Assembly: GCF_003176895.1 (NCBI RefSeq)
Contig: NZ_QGTD01000021.1
Coordinates: forward strand, 176,919 to 240,918
Source: Gracilibacillus dipsosauri
Lineage (GTDB): Bacteria > Bacillota > Bacilli > Bacillales > Amphibacillaceae
DNA: 64,000 nt
Direction of reading: 5' to 3'
The notes beneath the pieces are model-generated. The model was not told the DNA's origin, made no database searches, and saw only the letters and a program-made list of their open reading frames with translations. Positions 28,805-37,984 of the stretch are shown one piece after another. The translations under genes were made by a program, and so were the position numbers. The stretch's first letter is position 1, and each line of letters begins with the position of its first letter.

Positions 28805-29375
28805 AGCAAAGTTAGCTGTTTTTGCATCAGGCACTGGAAGCAATTATGATGCTATCATCGAAGCAACTCAAAATGGTAAACTAGATGCAGAGGTTGTATT
28901 ACTCGTCTGTGATAAACCGAATGCAAAGGTGTTAGACAAAGCAAGAGTAAACCAAACACCATTGTTTGTATTTGATCCAAAGCAATATGCAAGTAAGGAA
29001 ATGTTTGAAGCAAAGATAGTCGAAGTATTGCAGGAAAAAGAAATTGATTGGATCATCTTAGCGGGATACATGCGTTTGATCGGTAACACCTTATTAGCAC
29101 CATTTGAAGGTAAAATCATTAATATTCATCCATCATTGCTTCCAGCCTTTCCAGGACTTGATGCGGTTGGACAAGCATTTACGGCTGGTGTGAAGGTATC
29201 CGGTGTGACGATCCATTATGTTGATTCAGGAATGGATACTGGAAAAATCATCGCCCAAGATGCTGTTCATATCAAAGAAGGAATGACACAAGAGGATCTG
29301 CAGCAAGCCATTCAAAGAGTAGAACACAAGCTCTACCCAGAAACGATACAACAACTGATTTTGAAAGGGGAATAA
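28797..29375 (+). CDS. purN: Phosphoribosylglycinamide formyltransferase
   Basis: 192 residues, folate-dependent GAR transformylase. The N-terminal [14 protein letters not shown] binds the phosphoribosyl group; catalytic residues lie in [13 protein letters not shown] (Asn, His) and the [14 protein letters not shown] loop (Asp). Overlapping starts and stops tie it to purM and purH. Confidence 0.95.
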   Translation: MSKAKLAVFASGTGSNYDAIIEATQNGKLDAEVVLLVCDKPNAKVLDKARVNQTPLFVFDPKQYASKEMFEAKIVEVLQEKEIDWIILAGYMRLIGNTLLAPFEGKIINIHPSLLPAFPGLDAVGQAFTAGVKVSGVTIHYVDSGMDTGKIIAQDAVHIKEGMTQEDLQQAIQRVEHKLYPETIQQLILKGE

Positions 29376-30913
29376 TGTTGAAAAAACGTGCATTGTTAAG
29401 TGTATCTGATAAAAGTAACTTAATTCCATTTGCAGAGGGCTTAGACAAATTAGGCTATGAATTAATCTCAACAGGTGGAACGTTAAAGGCATTAAAGGAG
29501 GCTGGTCTTCCAGCATTACCGGTTTCTGCCGTAACCAATTTCGAGGAAATTCTCGATGGACGTGTTAAAACACTCCATCCGTACATCCACGCAGGGCTTC
29601 TGGCTCGAAGAGATGAAGACTCCCATGTAAAGCAGCTAGAAGAACGTGATATTGCTCCAATTGATGTCGTAGTAGTGAATCTCTATCCGTTCAAAGAAAC
29701 GATTGCTAAGCCAGATGTAACAGAAGAAGATGCGATCGAAAACATCGATATTGGTGGACCAACAATGCTTCGTGCAGCATCCAAAAACTTTCGTGATGTA
29801 ACAGTGGTTGTTGACCCAGACGATTACCATGCTGTCTTAGAACAGCTTGGCAATAATGGTGGTACGGTAGAGTTTCGTAAAACATTAGCAGCAAAAGTTT
29901 TCCGTCATACGGCCAATTATGATGCGATGATTGCTCATTATTTTGTGGATATTACTGGTGAGGAGGATCCCGAAACCTTCACCCAAACATTTGAAAAAGT
30001 GCAAACCCTTCGCTATGGAGAAAATCCTCATCAGAAGGCTGCCTTTTACAAAACAGGGAATGTTAAAGGCGCATCCCTTGCGAATGCGAAACAATTACAT
30101 GGAAAAGAGCTTTCTTATAATAATATCCAGGATGCCAATGCAGCTTTAGAAATTGTGCTAGATTTCGATGAGCAACCAGCAGCCGTTGCGGTCAAACATA
30201 TGAACCCTTGTGGTGTTGGAATTGGTTCTAGCATTGAATCAGCATTCCAAAAGGCCTATGATGCGGATCCAGTTTCTATTTTTGGTGGCATTGTAGCATT
30301 GAATCGTGAAGTGGATGAGGCAACGGCCAATCTATTAAAGAATATTTTCTTAGAAATCGTCATCGCTCCAAGCTTTTCAGAGAAAGCATTTGAAATTTTA
30401 ACCGTAAAGCCGAACATTCGTTTATTAGAAACACCAATGGAAGTGAATAGAGATGATTCGAAAAAAGTGGTAAGTGTCATTGGTGGATTACTCGTACAGG
30501 ATCGTGATAATGGACTTGTGATTGCTGATGATTTAGAAGTAGTGACAGATCGAAAACCAGATGCAGAGGAAATCGATGATCTACTATTTGCATGGAATGT
30601 TGTGAAGCACGTGAAATCCAATGCGATTGTAGTAGCAAAAGATAATCAAACAGTTGGCGTAGGGGCAGGACAGATGAATCGGGTTGGTGCTGCAGCCATT
30701 GCATTTGAACAAGCTGGTGACAAAGCTAAAGGTGCTGTGCTTGCTTCAGACGCATTTTTCCCGATGCCGGATACGGTTGAAAATGCAGCAAAAGCAGGAA
30801 TTAAAGCAATCATCCAGCCAGGTGGTTCCAAACGTGACCAGGATTCTATCGATGAATGTAATAAACACGGAATTGCGATGGTATTTACTAAGATGCGTCA
30901 CTTTAAGCATTAA
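29375..30913 (+). CDS. purH: Bifunctional AICAR transformylase / IMP cyclohydrolase
   Basis: 512 residues. The N-terminal IMP cyclohydrolase domain (about 1-195) begins [18 protein letters not shown] and contains [13 protein letters not shown] [15 protein letters not shown]. The C-terminal transformylase domain (about 200-512) has [13 protein letters not shown] and the catalytic VKHMNPCG. It performs the last two steps to IMP. ATG shares its A with the purN stop (TAATG). Confidence 0.96.
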   Translation: MLKKRALLSVSDKSNLIPFAEGLDKLGYELISTGGTLKALKEAGLPALPVSAVTNFEEILDGRVKTLHPYIHAGLLARRDEDSHVKQLEERDIAPIDVVVVNLYPFKETIAKPDVTEEDAIENIDIGGPTMLRAASKNFRDVTVVVDPDDYHAVLEQLGNNGGTVEFRKTLAAKVFRHTANYDAMIAHYFVDITGEEDPETFTQTFEKVQTLRYGENPHQKAAFYKTGNVKGASLANAKQLHGKELSYNNIQDANAALEIVLDFDEQPAAVAVKHMNPCGVGIGSSIESAFQKAYDADPVSIFGGIVALNREVDEATANLLKNIFLEIVIAPSFSEKAFEILTVKPNIRLLETPMEVNRDDSKKVVSVIGGLLVQDRDNGLVIADDLEVVTDRKPDAEEIDDLLFAWNVVKHVKSNAIVVAKDNQTVGVGAGQMNRVGAAAIAFEQAGDKAKGAVLASDAFFPMPDTVENAAKAGIKAIIQPGGSKRDQDSIDECNKHGIAMVFTKMRHFKH

Positions 30914-30918
30914 GAAAC

Positions 30919-30946
30919 AAGGATTCCCAAGTACTTGGGAATCCTT
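30919..30946 (+). terminator. Palindromic hairpin between purH and purD
   Basis: AAGGATTCCCAA (30919-30930) and TTGGGAATCCTT (30935-30946) form a perfect 12-bp stem with a GTAC loop. Only a short T run follows, so it probably lowers or stabilises expression rather than stopping it before purD. Confidence 0.6.
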
Positions 30947-31023
30947 TCATATAGGAAGCATCATAAAAAGGAATTTAAGTTTTTTAACAAAGCCTATGCA
31001 TATAAATTATAGGGAGTGATTGG

Positions 31024-32277
31024 ATGAAGGTACTTGTAATTGGCAGTGGTGGAAGAGAACATATCATTGTAAAAAAGTTAAAAGAGAGTGAACGGGTAAC
31101 GGAAATTTTTGCTGCACCAGGAAATGGTGGTATTGCAGAGGATGCCACCTGTGTCCCAATTAAAGATGATGCGATTCAGGAATTAGCCGCATTTGCAGAA
31201 GAAAACCAAATCGACTGGACAATTGTTGGGCCAGAAATTCCTCTTACTCTTGGTGTTGTCGATGCCTTTCGCGCAAAGAATTTGAAGATATTCGGTCCAA
31301 CAAAGGCTGCTGCAATCATTGAAGGAAGTAAGGATTTTGCCAAAGCATTTATGCAACAATACGATATTCCTACAGCAAAATATCAAACGTTTACGGATAT
31401 AGAGAAAGCAAAAGCATACATAAAACAAGAAGGTGCACCTATTGTGATTAAAGCAGATGGACTTGCAGCAGGAAAAGGTGTCGTAGTCGCAATGGAAGAG
31501 CAAGAGGCATTTGATGCTGTAGAAAGCATGCTTGTAGGTAATCGCTTTGGTGAAGCTGGTAGTCGAGTTGTCATCGAGGAATTCTTGGATGGTAAGGAAT
31601 TCTCTTTGTTCGCATTTGTGGATGGTGAGAATGTTTATCCAATGATTCCTGCGCGTGACCACAAGCGAGCTTATGATTATGACAAAGGACCGAATACTGG
31701 TGGAATGGGAGCATACTCACCAGTACCAGATCTAGATCCAAAGCATGTTGAATTTACTGTAGACAAAATCTTGAAACCAGCTGCAAAAGGAATGAAGCAA
31801 GAAGGTAGAACCTATACAGGCGTACTATATGGTGGATTAATTGAAACAAAAGAAGGTCCGAAGGTTATTGAATTCAATGCACGCTTCGGTGATCCAGAGA
31901 CTCAAGTTGTTTTACCATTACTAGAGAATGATCTTATCCAAATTATCGAAGACGTTACCGCAGGAAAAGATCCAAAGCTCCAATGGAAGGATGCTTATGC
32001 GATTGGAACGGTGGTAGCCTCTAAAGGGTATCCAGGAGCCTATGAAAAAAATGTGACACTCCCAGATTTAAAAAATGACAACAAAGTTTATGTCATCCAT
32101 GCTGGTACAGAACGCTCAGAAGATGGTAATTTTCATTCAACAGGAGGTCGTGTTCTCCTAGTAGCTTCTATACAAGATACTCCTGAAAAAGCACAACAGC
32201 AAATCTATCAATATCTCGAAAAATTCGATCAAACAGATGCATTCTTTTATCGCAAGGATATTGGATTTATAAAATAA
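31024..32277 (+). CDS. purD: Phosphoribosylamine-glycine ligase (GAR synthetase)
   Basis: 417 residues of the ATP-grasp family. KVLVIGSGGREH opens the N-terminal domain; PIVIKADGLAAGKGVVVA is the ATP-binding loop and EFNARFGDPETQ the PurD signature. It joins phosphoribosylamine and glycine, the second step. TAGGGAGTG precedes the ATG. Last gene of the purine operon. Confidence 0.96.
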   Translation: MKVLVIGSGGREHIIVKKLKESERVTEIFAAPGNGGIAEDATCVPIKDDAIQELAAFAEENQIDWTIVGPEIPLTLGVVDAFRAKNLKIFGPTKAAAIIEGSKDFAKAFMQQYDIPTAKYQTFTDIEKAKAYIKQEGAPIVIKADGLAAGKGVVVAMEEQEAFDAVESMLVGNRFGEAGSRVVIEEFLDGKEFSLFAFVDGENVYPMIPARDHKRAYDYDKGPNTGGMGAYSPVPDLDPKHVEFTVDKILKPAAKGMKQEGRTYTGVLYGGLIETKEGPKVIEFNARFGDPETQVVLPLLENDLIQIIEDVTAGKDPKLQWKDAYAIGTVVASKGYPGAYEKNVTLPDLKNDNKVYVIHAGTERSEDGNFHSTGGRVLLVASIQDTPEKAQQQIYQYLEKFDQTDAFFYRKDIGFIK

Positions 32278-32291
32278 TAACTAGTCCAAAA

Positions 32292-32320
32292 AACCGCAAA
32301 GATATCTTTGTGGTTTTTTT
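32292..32320 (+). terminator. Terminator of the purine operon
   Basis: AACCGCAAAGA (32292-32302) pairs with TCTTTGTGGTT (32305-32315) with one wobble, followed by TTTTT. The rest of the gap to 32528 shows no further gene or clear site. Confidence 0.88.
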
Positions 32321-32528
32321 ATGCGTGCTGCAAAGCTAATGACAAGCCACTATGAGTATGAGCGAAATCAAGTAGGACATCGGGAAACTTTTGAACTGAT
32401 AAGAAACTGTATAGAAGGTTGAATATGGACACAATGCTTTTTAATCCTATTAAAGCCAAAAGTGTCCATTTACAAATAGCGTATAATTTAAATCAAAGAT
32501 GTTTCCGCTAAAGAGGAAAAAGTGTAGC

Positions 32529-32557
32529 TTAATAAAATGTAAGCACTTACCTATAAT
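32529..32557 (+). promoter_or_regulatory. Promoter with cre-like site for the PTS operon
   Basis: A perfect TATAAT (32552-32557) has a weak TTAATA -35 (32529-32534) at 17 bp. In the spacer, TGTAAGCACTTACC (32538-32551) matches 12 of 14 positions of the CcpA site TGWAANCGNTNWCA and is itself palindromic (GTAAG/CTTAC). CcpA would block the promoter when preferred sugars are present. Confidence 0.6.
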
Positions 32558-32582
32558 AAAAATAGAAAGGAGCAAATGAATT

Positions 32583-34535
32583 ATGAAGCTACTAAGTAAA
32601 AGAGAGGTAGAAATTCTTCATTTGTTACGCAACAGTAAGGGGGTGCAAACAGGGAAAAGTCTTTCCTTGCTGTTAGAGGTTACAACAAGAACGATCAGAA
32701 ATGACATGAAAAGCTTGAATGCAACCATCTCTAAGTATGGTGCAGAAATTGTGTCACACAAAGGAAAGGGGTATGAACTCCAAATATGGGAGGAGGTTGC
32801 TTTTGAAAATTTATACGCCGATCATATATCCATCATTCAAAACCACCCAGTTAAAAATGTTCACAGGCTGGAAAATGATGAAGTAGGAGAGCAAATTATT
32901 AAACAAATTCTAATGAATTGCTTAACAGACACTAGTGTATATCAAGAGGAGTTAGCAGAAGAGTTATTTATCAGTCTGTCCGCGTTAAAGAGCTATCTTT
33001 CACTAGTTAAAGCAAAGCTCTCAAATTATGGATTAGAGCTTGTAACAGATAGATTTAAGGGCATCAAAGTTACAGGAGAAGAGGATAAAATAAGATATTG
33101 TATTTCTCAATATTTATTCAATCATCAAAGTATTGGTGTGTACAATGATCTTTTTCCTGATAACGAGATTAAACGGTTAAAGGACATCACTTTGCACGTA
33201 TTGTTAAGAAATCAGCTGAAATTAACAGATGTAGCACTAGAAAACCTCATTATTCACATCGAAATAACGATAAGAAGATATTTAAACAACAGACAATTAG
33301 ACTATCAGCTGAATCTTACGGAAAGTTTGCAAGCTACGAAAGAATACAAAGTTGCCAATGAAATTATTCAACAGATAAAAGCAACATTAGACATCAATAT
33401 TGAGCCAGAAATATTTTATATCACACAGCTTCTTCTTGCCAGTAGCAGACTATATAGGAAAGACATAGATGTTCAAGAATATAAACGAATGAACAACATG
33501 CTAGACACTGTACTTGATGAAATTAAAGAAAAAACATCGATTCAATTCAGTGGTGATCAGAAGCTGATTGAAGGATTAATCATCCATTTAAGTATCGCCC
33601 TAAAACGAATTGAGTATCAAATGAACATGAGAAATGAAGTGTTGAACAGCATCAAAAATAACTACCCGCTTGCATTCCAGCTTGCTGCAATTGCTAGTGG
33701 AAAAATTAGTGAACTAACCAATTTAGACATTGATGAAAATGAAATAGGATTTCTAGCCATTCATTTTGGAGTAGCTTTAGAGAAAAAAGGGTTAAATAAT
33801 CAAGATATTAAGAAAATTCTGATTGTATGTGGCTCAGGTCTTGCTACCGCATCACTAATAAGGGAGAAAATATTAAATTATTATGGAGGTCAGGTAAGTG
33901 TGGTAGAGACGATCAGTTTAACAGAATTTAACCAACCCTTGTTAGATCAAGTAGATATAGTGGTTACAACGGTACCAATTGATATAGAGTCTGATAAAAT
34001 TTTTACGGTTAGTCCAATCCTGAGTCACCATGATTTATCACTGATTAAGCGTAAAGTGATAGAAGATAGGCTTGAATCAGATGTAATTGAATTTGGCAAT
34101 ATTTTCAAAAGGGATCTTTTTGTGAAAAATATAGACCTGTCATCCAAAGAAAAAGTTCTAAGCTACATTACAACACTTATGCATGCTAAGCATTACATTG
34201 ATGATTATACAAAACAATCTATATATGCAAGAGAAAGGATGGCTTCAACAGAGCTTAGTAATCTACTTGCCATTCCACATCCGCTAGATAATAGTATGCA
34301 AGAGACTAGCATTGCTGTCTGCATTCTCAATAAACCGATTATTTGGGATAGAGAAAAGGTGCAAGTGGTGATCGTCTTAAGTGTACCAAAGGATAAACAA
34401 AAGACATGGGAAGTTATATTCAAACAGCTCTATCATTTTCTTATAGAAGAATTTGGAATAACAAATTTAATATCAACTTATGAATATGATGACTTTATTA
34501 GAAATTTAAGTAAGTACAAGGAGAAAAGCTTATGA
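32583..34535 (+). CDS. PRD-containing PTS regulator (BglG/MtlR/LicR type)
   Basis: 650 residues. The domains are an HTH-11 (about 5-60, ARTIRNDM-type TTRTIRNDMKSL), an Mga-like HTH (about 105-165), PRD1 and PRD2 with conserved histidines near 225, 335 and 394, an EIIB-like domain with Cys416 in IVCGSGLATAS, and an EIIA-like domain with His in LLAIPHPLD. It is probably a transcription activator of the operon it heads, tuned by phosphorylation from the PTS. The stop overlaps the EIIA gene (ATGA). It resembles MtlR in layout but is only distantly similar, so its inducer is another sugar. Confidence 0.88.
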   Translation: MKLLSKREVEILHLLRNSKGVQTGKSLSLLLEVTTRTIRNDMKSLNATISKYGAEIVSHKGKGYELQIWEEVAFENLYADHISIIQNHPVKNVHRLENDEVGEQIIKQILMNCLTDTSVYQEELAEELFISLSALKSYLSLVKAKLSNYGLELVTDRFKGIKVTGEEDKIRYCISQYLFNHQSIGVYNDLFPDNEIKRLKDITLHVLLRNQLKLTDVALENLIIHIEITIRRYLNNRQLDYQLNLTESLQATKEYKVANEIIQQIKATLDINIEPEIFYITQLLLASSRLYRKDIDVQEYKRMNNMLDTVLDEIKEKTSIQFSGDQKLIEGLIIHLSIALKRIEYQMNMRNEVLNSIKNNYPLAFQLAAIASGKISELTNLDIDENEIGFLAIHFGVALEKKGLNNQDIKKILIVCGSGLATASLIREKILNYYGGQVSVVETISLTEFNQPLLDQVDIVVTTVPIDIESDKIFTVSPILSHHDLSLIKRKVIEDRLESDVIEFGNIFKRDLFVKNIDLSSKEKVLSYITTLMHAKHYIDDYTKQSIYARERMASTELSNLLAIPHPLDNSMQETSIAVCILNKPIIWDREKVQVVIVLSVPKDKQKTWEVIFKQLYHFLIEEFGITNLISTYEYDDFIRNLSKYKEKSL

Positions 34536-34975
34536 CCGAAACATATTTCACCAAGGATAATGTCCAATTTAATGTGGAGGTAAAGGATTGGGAGGATGCG
34601 ATATATAAGAGTGTTGGATTATTAAGGAAGAATGGATTAGTTACAGAGAATTATGCAACAGAAGTAGTTAACAATGTAAAAAAATATGGACCGTATATCG
34701 TTTTGTCACCAGGTATAGCCATCCCTCATACCAGACCAGAAAATGGGGCATTAAAGGTGGGGATGAGTCTATTAACATTAAAAACACCAGTATATTTTAA
34801 AGACATATCAGCACCAGTCAAGATTATGATTAGCTTCTCAGCAACAGATAATGAAAAGCATCTCGAAATTATTAAAATAATAGTGAAAATTGTAGAAAAC
34901 GGATTGATAGATAAAATATCATCTATAACATCATTAGCCGATTTAAATAATCTAATAGGAGATGATCTCTCATGA
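34532..34975 (+). CDS. PTS EIIA component (mannitol/fructose/ascorbate type)
   Basis: 147 residues, a PTS_EIIA_2 domain with the phosphorylated histidine at residue 66 in GIAIPHTRPENG. It takes phosphate from HPr and passes it to the separate EIIB. UlaC-like proteins have the same size and serve UlaA-type permeases. Overlaps of 4 bp at both ends show tight co-translation with the regulator and the kinase-like gene. Confidence 0.85.
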   Translation: MTETYFTKDNVQFNVEVKDWEDAIYKSVGLLRKNGLVTENYATEVVNNVKKYGPYIVLSPGIAIPHTRPENGALKVGMSLLTLKTPVYFKDISAPVKIMISFSATDNEKHLEIIKIIVKIVENGLIDKISSITSLADLNNLIGDDLS

Positions 34976-35964
34976 AAAAGGTCGCCCTAATTACAAGTGG
35001 TGGGGATGGGGCAGGTATTAATTCGACCATTTATATGCTTGCAAATCATCAGCAAATTAATCTATATGGTTTTCACGGTGGATATAATGGTATCCTCAGC
35101 AATGACCCTATTCATTTAACACCACAATTTGTTGATAATAAATCACTTGATGGTATCCATTATATTCAGACAGGCAGAAGCAATCTCCCTTATACACAAG
35201 AAGGAAGAGAGAGGCTACACCGAAAATTGAAGACTGAAGGATTTGACTGCTTAGTTGTGTGTGGTGGAAATGGTTCTCAGAAGGCAGCACAATTACTTCA
35301 CCAAGAAGGTACAAACACAATTTTTGTACCAATGACAGTAGATAATGATGTAATTAGCAGTGATTATAGTATTGGTTTTGATACAGCACTTAATAAATTG
35401 ATGGATCTGTTATACGGGCTTCACGACACTGCTGTTAATATGCCTGGGAGGATTTTTATGGTCGAGGTGTTGGGGGGGAATGCTGGTAATCTGGCATTAG
35501 AAAGTACAATTGCAGGTGCCGGAGATTTAGCAATCGTCCCAGAATACGCCACACAAAAGGATGTAATCGTAAAAAATGTCCAAAAAAAATTAAAACAAAA
35601 GCAATCCTTAATAATCGTTTGCTCAGAATCTGCCTATGAAGATAACAACTATCAATCCGGGAATCAAGGTGTATCGTTTGAAATCGCAGCAGCCATCGAG
35701 AAAGGAACCGGTATTAGAGTGAGAAAGTCAATAGTTGGTTTTTATATTCGAGCAGGTAGACCGTCTTTTAAGGATGCATCGATTGCAGCAAAGATAGGGG
35801 CAAAGGTAGCTTATTATGTGACAAATAACCAATTTGGTGTGATGGTCGGGGTACAAAATGATCATATACAGGCGATATCATTTCAAGAAATCAGAAAACA
35901 ATTAAATCGGTTGCATCCTCAAACAGTTGAAGTTGCTAAACAATATAACAAGATAATCCATTAA
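34972..35964 (+). CDS. Divergent phosphofructokinase-family sugar-phosphate kinase
   Basis: 330 residues, PfkA fold. Recognisable motifs are SGGDGAGIN (PfkA GGDAPGMN), GGNGS at 98-102, the catalytic TVDND at 122-126, and EVLGGNAG at 165-172. In PfkA the second motif is GGDGS, whose Asp helps hold Mg-ATP; here it is Asn100. The arginine of MGR is also replaced by glycine. The catalytic Asp of TVDND and GRIFMVE are kept. Within a PTS-aldolase operon it likely phosphorylates the incoming sugar phosphate to a bisphosphate for the aldolase, for example tagatose-6-phosphate or a similar ketose (inference). The altered phosphate-donor site leaves donor and substrate open. Confidence 0.8.
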   Translation: MKKVALITSGGDGAGINSTIYMLANHQQINLYGFHGGYNGILSNDPIHLTPQFVDNKSLDGIHYIQTGRSNLPYTQEGRERLHRKLKTEGFDCLVVCGGNGSQKAAQLLHQEGTNTIFVPMTVDNDVISSDYSIGFDTALNKLMDLLYGLHDTAVNMPGRIFMVEVLGGNAGNLALESTIAGAGDLAIVPEYATQKDVIVKNVQKKLKQKQSLIIVCSESAYEDNNYQSGNQGVSFEIAAAIEKGTGIRVRKSIVGFYIRAGRPSFKDASIAAKIGAKVAYYVTNNQFGVMVGVQNDHIQAISFQEIRKQLNRLHPQTVEVAKQYNKIIH

Positions 35965-35977
35965 AGGAGGTGAGAAT

Positions 35978-36268
35978 ATGTTACAAATATTAGTCGTATG
36001 TGGGGCAGGCTTAGGTAGTAGCTTTGCTTGTCAAATGAGTGTGGAAAGTGTCCTGCAAGATATCGGAGTTAAAGCATCTGTCGATCATTCAGATATTTCA
36101 TCAGCTGCAGGAACAAGAGCTGACATTATTATTTCAGGTAAGAATTTTGAATCACAGTTTCAAAGATATGATTTACAAGTGGACCTGATTTTCTTAGATC
36201 GTCTTGTAGACAAAAAGGAAATTCAAGAAAAACTAGTACCCGTTTTAAAGGCAAAGGGAGCACTATAA
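35978..36268 (+). CDS. PTS EIIB component, ascorbate (UlaB) type
   Basis: 96 residues with the phosphorylated Cys8 in ILVVCGAGLGSSFA at the N-terminus. It fits the EIIB family of the ascorbate PTS (UlaB/SgaB). It accepts phosphate from the EIIA encoded two genes upstream and passes it to the sugar in the EIIC. AAAGGAGGTGAG precedes the ATG. Confidence 0.85.
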   Translation: MLQILVVCGAGLGSSFACQMSVESVLQDIGVKASVDHSDISSAAGTRADIIISGKNFESQFQRYDLQVDLIFLDRLVDKKEIQEKLVPVLKAKGAL

Positions 36269-36287
36269 ACAAAGGGGGTTATCATAT

Positions 36288-37571
36288 ATGGGAGTCATTG
36301 ATTTTATTATTAATAGCATCCTAACACAGGCTTCTATCACCATAGCATTAATTGCATTTGCTGGACTCTTATTACAACGAAAGCCTTTTGGTGAAATACT
36401 GTCAGGCAGTTTTAAGACAATGCTAGGCTTTCTTGTATTATCGGCAGGTTCATCGATCATTGTTGGTTCACTACTATATTTTGGTGATATATTCTCTGAA
36501 GGTTTTGGTATGGAAGGAATCGTGCCATCAATTGAAGCCATTAACGGACAAGCAATGAATGATTTAGGGTTGGGAAATCAAATTGCCTTAACCTTTTTAG
36601 CGATCTTTCTCTTTAATATTATTTTGGCTAGATTTACGAAATGGAAATATATCTTCTTAACAGGGCAAGCTTTATTGTGGATGGCGACAATGACAACTGT
36701 GTTTGGTAGTGCTGCAGGGTTTAGCGGGCTAGGATTAATACTTGTTGGTGGTTTAGTAGGCGGAATTTTCGCTGTGGCTATGCCTGCTATAGCACAACCA
36801 ATAGTAAGAAAAGTTACTGGAACAGACGATATAGCATTAGGTCATTTTTGTACAATTGGATATATATTTGCAGCAGGGGTTTCAAAAATTACCGGAAAAA
36901 ATTCAGACTCTACAGAAAATATTAAATTTCCAAAAGGTTTAGGGTTCTTATCCGATACGTATCTTTCCGTGGCAATTGTAATGGTACCGTTATACGTTAT
37001 TACTGCCATCTTTGCCGGTGCTGAATTCGGATCAGAGCTGTCAGGTGATGTAAATTATATTGTCTACGCTTTTTTGCAAGCTGTGCAATTTGTTGTAGGA
37101 GTTTATGTATTACTTGCTGGTGTTCGGTTATTATTAGCAGAAATCGTGCCTGCATTTAGAGGAATTGCTCTTAAGGTAGTTCCCGATGCAAAGCCAGCAT
37201 TAGATTGTCCTGTATTATTCCCATATGCACCAAATGCGGTTACGGCAGGATTCATTACGACAACGATAGGTACAGTGATTGCAATGTTTGTTTTACCTTG
37301 GTTTGGCTTGGCAATGATTTTACCTGGAATGTTAACTAATTTCTTTGCCGGAGGAACAGCGGGTATCTTTATGAATGCAGTTGGTGGAAAAAGAGGTGTA
37401 TTAATCGGTGGTATCGCGCATGGATTTTTTATTACTTTGCTCCCAGCACTATTAGTTCCACATTTTAATAACCTTGGATTTGTGAATACAACAGCAACAG
37501 ATGTGGATACCGTGACAGCGGGACTATTTTTTGAATGGTTAATTCATCCGATCATGAATTTATTTGGATAA
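36288..37571 (+). CDS. PTS EIIC permease, ascorbate (UlaA) type
   Basis: 427 residues with about 10-11 hydrophobic segments. Family blocks include LLLQRKPFGEILSGSFKTMLGF near the start and the central ALGHFCTIGYIFAA. The late FFAGGTAGIFMNAVGGKRG is conserved in UlaA/SgaT. UlaA proteins carry L-ascorbate, but many homologues in Firmicutes serve other, mostly unknown substrates. No ulaD/E/F/G lactonase or epimerase genes are here, so ascorbate is unlikely (inference). Confidence 0.88.
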   Translation: MGVIDFIINSILTQASITIALIAFAGLLLQRKPFGEILSGSFKTMLGFLVLSAGSSIIVGSLLYFGDIFSEGFGMEGIVPSIEAINGQAMNDLGLGNQIALTFLAIFLFNIILARFTKWKYIFLTGQALLWMATMTTVFGSAAGFSGLGLILVGGLVGGIFAVAMPAIAQPIVRKVTGTDDIALGHFCTIGYIFAAGVSKITGKNSDSTENIKFPKGLGFLSDTYLSVAIVMVPLYVITAIFAGAEFGSELSGDVNYIVYAFLQAVQFVVGVYVLLAGVRLLLAEIVPAFRGIALKVVPDAKPALDCPVLFPYAPNAVTAGFITTTIGTVIAMFVLPWFGLAMILPGMLTNFFAGGTAGIFMNAVGGKRGVLIGGIAHGFFITLLPALLVPHFNNLGFVNTTATDVDTVTAGLFFEWLIHPIMNLFG

Positions 37572-37583
37572 AGGGGGAAGTCG

Positions 37584-37970
37584 ATGCCATTTTTTAAAAG
37601 GAATAAGAAAGAAAACAATGTGAAATCAGAAGTGCAGAAAGAAGTAAAAAAAGAGCATCTCACAGAGCAAATAGATAATTATTTATCAAAGCTAGAAAAA
37701 AACGAGAGTGAAGATCCTACCCACATCTTAAATATGCTTGGCAGTTTATATTTTGAAAAAGAAGATTACGATAATGCGATTAAGTATTATGAGGAAAGTA
37801 TTGAACAAAGAAAGACGTTAGGGAAAGCTTTTACGGATTTAGTTAAACTTTACAATATTAAACGGAAAGAAGCTTCTCAAGAAGGTGATCGTGAAAAGGT
37901 CCAGGTATATTTACAGAAATCAGATGACCTTATGAAGCTAACAAAAGACACGATAAGGGGAAACATGTAG
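37584..37970 (+). CDS. Small TPR-repeat protein of the PTS operon
   Basis: 128 residues, soluble and highly charged. A lysine-rich N-terminus is followed by one clear tetratricopeptide unit (LNMLGSLYFEKEDYDNAIKY) and a second weaker one (GKAFTDLVKLYNIKRK). TPR domains bind other proteins. GGGGGAAG precedes the ATG and it lies 12 bp after the permease, so it is part of the operon. I know no functional role for a TPR protein in a PTS operon. Confidence 0.7.
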   Translation: MPFFKRNKKENNVKSEVQKEVKKEHLTEQIDNYLSKLEKNESEDPTHILNMLGSLYFEKEDYDNAIKYYEESIEQRKTLGKAFTDLVKLYNIKRKEASQEGDREKVQVYLQKSDDLMKLTKDTIRGNM

Positions 37971-37984
37971 GAGGGCGTACAACG

